Shown: positions 61,901 through 64,000 of the stretch, one piece after another
Numbering within the stretch: the stretch's first letter is position 1
Layout: the number at the start of each line of letters is the position of its first letter
Assembly: GCA_003254905.1 (NCBI GenBank)
Contig: QANU01066702.1
Span: 23,305-87,304, forward strand
Source: Nissolia schottii
Lineage: Eukaryota; Streptophyta; Magnoliopsida; Fabales; Fabaceae
Direction: 5' to 3'
DNA length: 64,000 bases
Program-made: the position numbers and the translations under genes
Notes under the pieces: generated by a model
What the model was told of the DNA's origin: nothing
Seen by the model: the letters and a program-made list of their open reading frames with translations, nothing else
Database searches by the model: none

Positions 61901-62980
61901 TGGAGCATGTTTGACTCCTCTAAGTAACAACTGCACTCCCATGTTGGTCTGCAGGCAAACATCACCAATACCAACCACCTTAGACACACCATCATTACCC
62001 ATCTTCAACACTCCAAAATCACCAGAAGTGTAAGATGTGAAGAACTCCTTCCTTGGTGTAACATGCAGTGTAGCACCACTATCAATTATCCACATGCTCT
62101 CATCTGATACAAGATTAACTGAATCATGGTCACGGAGAATAATAAGATCATAATCGCAAGTAGCAGTAGCAACACGATCATCATTGTCATGATGCTGCTC
62201 TTTCTGTTTCCCTTTCTTATCGTTGCTCTCCCTTTTCCATTGTAAACAATTTCTCTGTATGTGCCCCATTTTGTGACAATAATGACACTCCACATTCTTG
62301 TATCTGGACTTGGACTTACTTCTGCTTTTCTCTCTACTCCCTTTCGGTTCCTTTTTCTGACTTCTCCCCCTGTTCTCAGTGACAAGTACCTCGGAATGAG
62401 AAGAAGTACCATGAGCCTTCCTTCTCATCTCCTCATTAAGAACACTACTCTTAACATTTTCCAAAGAGACAACACCATCAGGGGATGAGTTTGTAATTGA
62501 AACCCGAAAAGTTTCCCAAGAATCCGGTAGAGTATTCAGTAGCCATAGTCCCAACACTTCATCATCAAACTTGATGCTCATTCCTGACAATTGATCTCGG
62601 AGCCCCTGAAAATCATTCAAGTGATCTGAAATAGAAGTGCCCTCCTTGTACCTCAAATTCATCAAGGAATTCAACAAATATAATTTATTATTCCCTGAAC
62701 TAGAAGCATACAAAGTCTCAATCTTCTTCCACAAGGATTTTGCATTTTCCTCATTAGCAATGTGATTATAAACATTGTCTTCAACATACTGACGAATAAA
62801 ACCACAAACCTGCTGATGCTCAAACTTCCATTCCTCATCAGTCTTGTCTTTCGGCTTCTCAGTAGCAAACACAGGAAGATGCAATTTCTTCACAAATAAT
62901 AAATCCTTCATTTTTCCCTTCCACAAGTGATAGTTAGTGCCATTCAAATAGACCATCTTATTTGTATTTGCCTCCATCAT
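58952..62980 (-). CDS. Copia gag-pol polyprotein (intact)
   Basis: One uninterrupted frame of 1342 residues. The domains in order are: a Gag region (UBN2-type, residues 1 to about 210), a CCHC zinc knuckle ([14 protein letters not shown], about 232-245), protease (IDSGAT, about 297), a GAG-pre-integrase zinc segment, integrase (from about 485, HSDVCGPL, with a TDNGGEY motif), reverse transcriptase (YVDDM, about 1020) and RNase H (about 1190 to the end, with TEAEF and DSQSA). This order, with integrase before reverse transcriptase, defines Ty1/copia. Gag and pol are in one frame without a shift, as in Tnt1-type elements. No stop or frameshift was seen, so the copy may still be active. Confidence 0.95.
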   Translation of the reverse strand: MMEANTNKMVYLNGTNYHLWKGKMKDLLFVKKLHLPVFATEKPKDKTDEEWKFEHQQVCGFIRQYVEDNVYNHIANEENAKSLWKKIETLYASSSGNNKLYLLNSLMNLRYKEGTSISDHLNDFQGLRDQLSGMSIKFDDEVLGLWLLNTLPDSWETFRVSITNSSPDGVVSLENVKSSVLNEEMRRKAHGTSSHSEVLVTENRGRSQKKEPKGSREKSRSKSKSRYKNVECHYCHKMGHIQRNCLQWKRESNDKKGKQKEQHHDNDDRVATATCDYDLIILRDHDSVNLVSDESMWIIDSGATLHVTPRKEFFTSYTSGDFGVLKMGNDGVSKVVGIGDVCLQTNMGVQLLLRGVKHAPDVRFNLISVQMLDDGGYGNHFGSGKWKLTRGNLIVAKGERISKLYWTKALVAKDSVNAMDMEASLWHRRLSHISEKGLNCLAKKDVLPGLKSAELEKCSHCMAGKQTRVSFKKHPPSKKSELLELVHSDVCGPLKVKSFSGALYFVTFIDDCSRKLWVYALKTKDQVLEKFKEFHVLVERQSGKKLKCIRTDNGGEYCGSFDVYCKQHGIRHEKTPPKTPQLNGLAERMNRTLIERVRCMLSEAKLPKHFWGEALYTAVHVINLSPAVALNAEVPDKIWFGKNVRYDHLRVFGCKAYVHVPKDERSKLDAKTRQCIFIGYGQDEFGYKFFDPVEKKAVRSRDVKFMEDQTIEDIDKIEKTTPEIDNSLSNVDPVRMPVHDLDTTENNVQNDEQHDDAGDQQLGDDFDVPIDDVEEEHGMSQDGDLGDAPEPPQVQIWRSNRQRKPSTRYSSDDYVALTDGGEPECYLEAMESEEKKKWLDAMQDEMKSLHDNHTFDLVKLPKGKKALENRWIFRVKQESNSTSPRYKARLVVKGFRQRKGVDFNEIFSPVVKMSSIRTMLSLAATLDLEVEQMDVKTAFLHGDLEEEIYMKQPEGFLVEGKEDYVCRLRKSLYGLKQAPRQWYKKFESVMCEQGYKKTTSDHCVFVKKFANSDFIILLLYVDDMLIVGKDISMIDRLKKQLGESFAMKDMGAAKQILGIRIMRDRQEKKLWMSQEHYVERVLQRFQMENAKAVSTPLATHFKLSTKQSPSNESEKSDMQRVPYASAVGSLMYAMVCTRPDIAHAVGTVSRFLSNPGREHWNAVKWILRYLRGTTSLRLCFGGDKPTLVGYTDSDMAGDIDSRRSTSGYMIKFAGGAVAWQSRLQKCVALSTTEAEFIAITEACKELLWVKKLLQELGFVQDKYLLFCDSQSAIHLGKNSTFHSRSKHIDVRYHWIRDALEARLLELAKVHTDDNCADMMTKTLPRSKFETCCEIAGLSITST

Positions 62981-63010
62981 TCAAGCAAGTCAAATAACCC
63001 CAACCAAGGA

Positions 63011-63022
63011 GCTCTGATGCCA
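63011..63022 (-). other. Primer-binding site of the copia element
   Basis: On the minus strand TGGCATCAGAGC follows the 5' LTR after three bases. It matches the usual plant copia site complementary to the 3' end of initiator tRNA-Met (TGGTATCAGAGC), with one difference. Confidence 0.8.
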
Positions 63023-63025
63023 CTC

Positions 63026-63687
63026 TGATGGGAAATTCAACACAATAATTCGACAACTCAATCAGAGCTATATGCAGCGGATAATAATTTCCCCAACTTG
63101 CAAGAATCTATGAGGAGCAATAACAAATAATGGCAATAACAATAACACACAAACAGGAAGACACAGGAATTTTAACGTGGAAAACCTTCTCAACGTGAGA
63201 AGTAAAAACCACGGGCACAAGCCAGTCAATCAAGCTCCACTATGATCAAAATAAGGGTACAAGAGAGTCTCAATCACAGCACAAATCGTGCTCAATAATC
63301 AGCCAATAGAACAAGGCAAGAATGATGAAATAGAGAATAAAAGAAACCAGAAAACCCCAACCTCGCTGTTACTGTGCGTGGCCAATTTCTCATTTCTCAG
63401 ACAACTTCTCGACGATCCGACCGTCCAGATTGAAGTATCACAAGTTACGAACCTGCTGTAAAAATTTCAGCCCGATCCAACGGTGAACGAAGCGGTAGCG
63501 GCCGATCGAAATTTGCTGTGCAGACAAAAAACGGGAAAAACCTTTTTCTTCTCTTCTCCTTGTTTTCTCTCTTTTCTCTGCCTCCTCTCTTAACCCTAAT
63601 AACTGACCCCTCTCCACTATTAAGTGAGAATAGTGGGTTTGTAAATATTGGGCCTTTCTCCACATAGGAATGGAGCCCAACCCAACA
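63026..63687 (-). repeat. 5' LTR of the copia element
   Basis: This is the partner of the LTR at 58275-58935 and holds the promoter for the minus-strand element. It ends on the plus strand at CCCAACA, directly before the right CGTTA target duplication. Confidence 0.95.
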
Positions 63688-63692
63688 CGTTA

Positions 63693-64000
63693 CTCATATA
63701 AAATCCCTTTTAAATTAAATAAATGTGGTTGGAACATGAAATTATATTAACAACTTTATGACAATCTCACTCGGAGGAGTTTGGGGTTCATTATCATTAT
63801 GGTGGGATCGGTCCACTACAATGGAATCCAACAATAGACCCAAAACCTGAGAATGGAGTTGTGTCAAAATTGTCAATTTAAATTATCACTATAAAATTAC
63901 TCAATAGTGGATATTCGCAAGTGAAAATTTGGTTATGTGAAATCAAATATGATCTCTCACAATAAAACTTTTGTTGATTATGTCATATGTAGATCACACC
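63693..64000. other. Flanking DNA, nothing recognised
   Basis: Short AT-rich stretch to the window end without an exon or repeat that I can support. Confidence 0.4.

Larger units (their letters stand above)
58270..63692 (-). mobile_element. Full-length Ty1/copia LTR retrotransposon (Tnt1/Tork-like)
   Basis: The element (58275-63687) lies on the minus strand, flanked by the 5-bp target duplication CGTTA at 58270-58274 and 63688-63692. The 661- and 662-base LTRs are nearly identical. Next to the right LTR is a primer-binding site (GCTCTGATGCCA on the plus strand, 63011-63022) one base off the usual match to initiator tRNA-Met. Next to the left LTR is a polypurine tract (58938-58947). A single open gag-pol frame lies between. 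All parts needed for autonomous copying appear present. By eye the LTRs differ by about eight substitutions and one indel, so the insertion is young on an evolutionary scale. Confidence 0.95.

Overview
The window is nuclear DNA from a flowering plant, almost certainly a eudicot. Genes are split by many short AT-rich introns with GT-AG borders, intergenic DNA is AT-rich, and plant transposons are abundant. Several protein families (DYW-type PPR, wall-associated-kinase-like receptor, CHUP1-like protein, plastid threonine deaminase) are plant-specific in form. A legume is my best guess, but this is an impression and not something the sequence proves.

Layout. 1-8.2 kb is a transposon graveyard. 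It holds several diverged direct duplications, a decayed multi-exon gene fragment with possible Helitron affinity (about 2.6-3.8 kb), and a non-autonomous Helitron with both ends visible (6277-8232). A ladder of five hairpins (8.75-9.02 kb) follows. Next comes a ten-exon nepenthesin-type aspartic protease gene (9350-13587, +). 15.9-20.2 kb is a nest of retroelements: an LTR-like fragment, and a 5'-truncated LINE split by a 2.6 kb solo LTR whose 5-bp target duplication (AGTAG) can be read on both sides. A complete poly(A)-binding protein gene occupies 21085-25048 (+). A WAK-like receptor kinase (28187-30395, -) and a CHUP1-like coiled-coil protein (33035-34471, -) follow. The latter diverges from a nine-exon biosynthetic threonine deaminase gene (35499-39103, +). 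That gene converges on a fourteen-exon HECT E3 ligase of the UPL7 type (40521-50593, -), which carries a tandemly repeated insertion in one intron. Divergent from UPL7 is an intronless PPR-DYW gene resembling Arabidopsis EMB175 (51966-54683, +). A SKI3-like TPR gene fragment lies just after it. 58275-63687 is a young, full-length Ty1/copia retrotransposon with one uninterrupted gag-pol frame, two nearly identical LTRs and a CGTTA target duplication.

The seven host genes are unrelated housekeeping or signalling genes: extracellular proteolysis, mRNA translation and stability, cell-surface signalling, organelle positioning, isoleucine synthesis, ubiquitination and organelle RNA processing. They form no operon or cluster. 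I joined exons by hand; in each multi-exon gene the total coding length is a multiple of three and the joined protein reads through family motifs without a break. I found no clearly new gene system. The most unusual items are the hairpin ladder, the DYW domain lacking the expected glutamate, a probable GC-AG intron in the threonine deaminase gene, and the nested LTR-in-LINE insertion.
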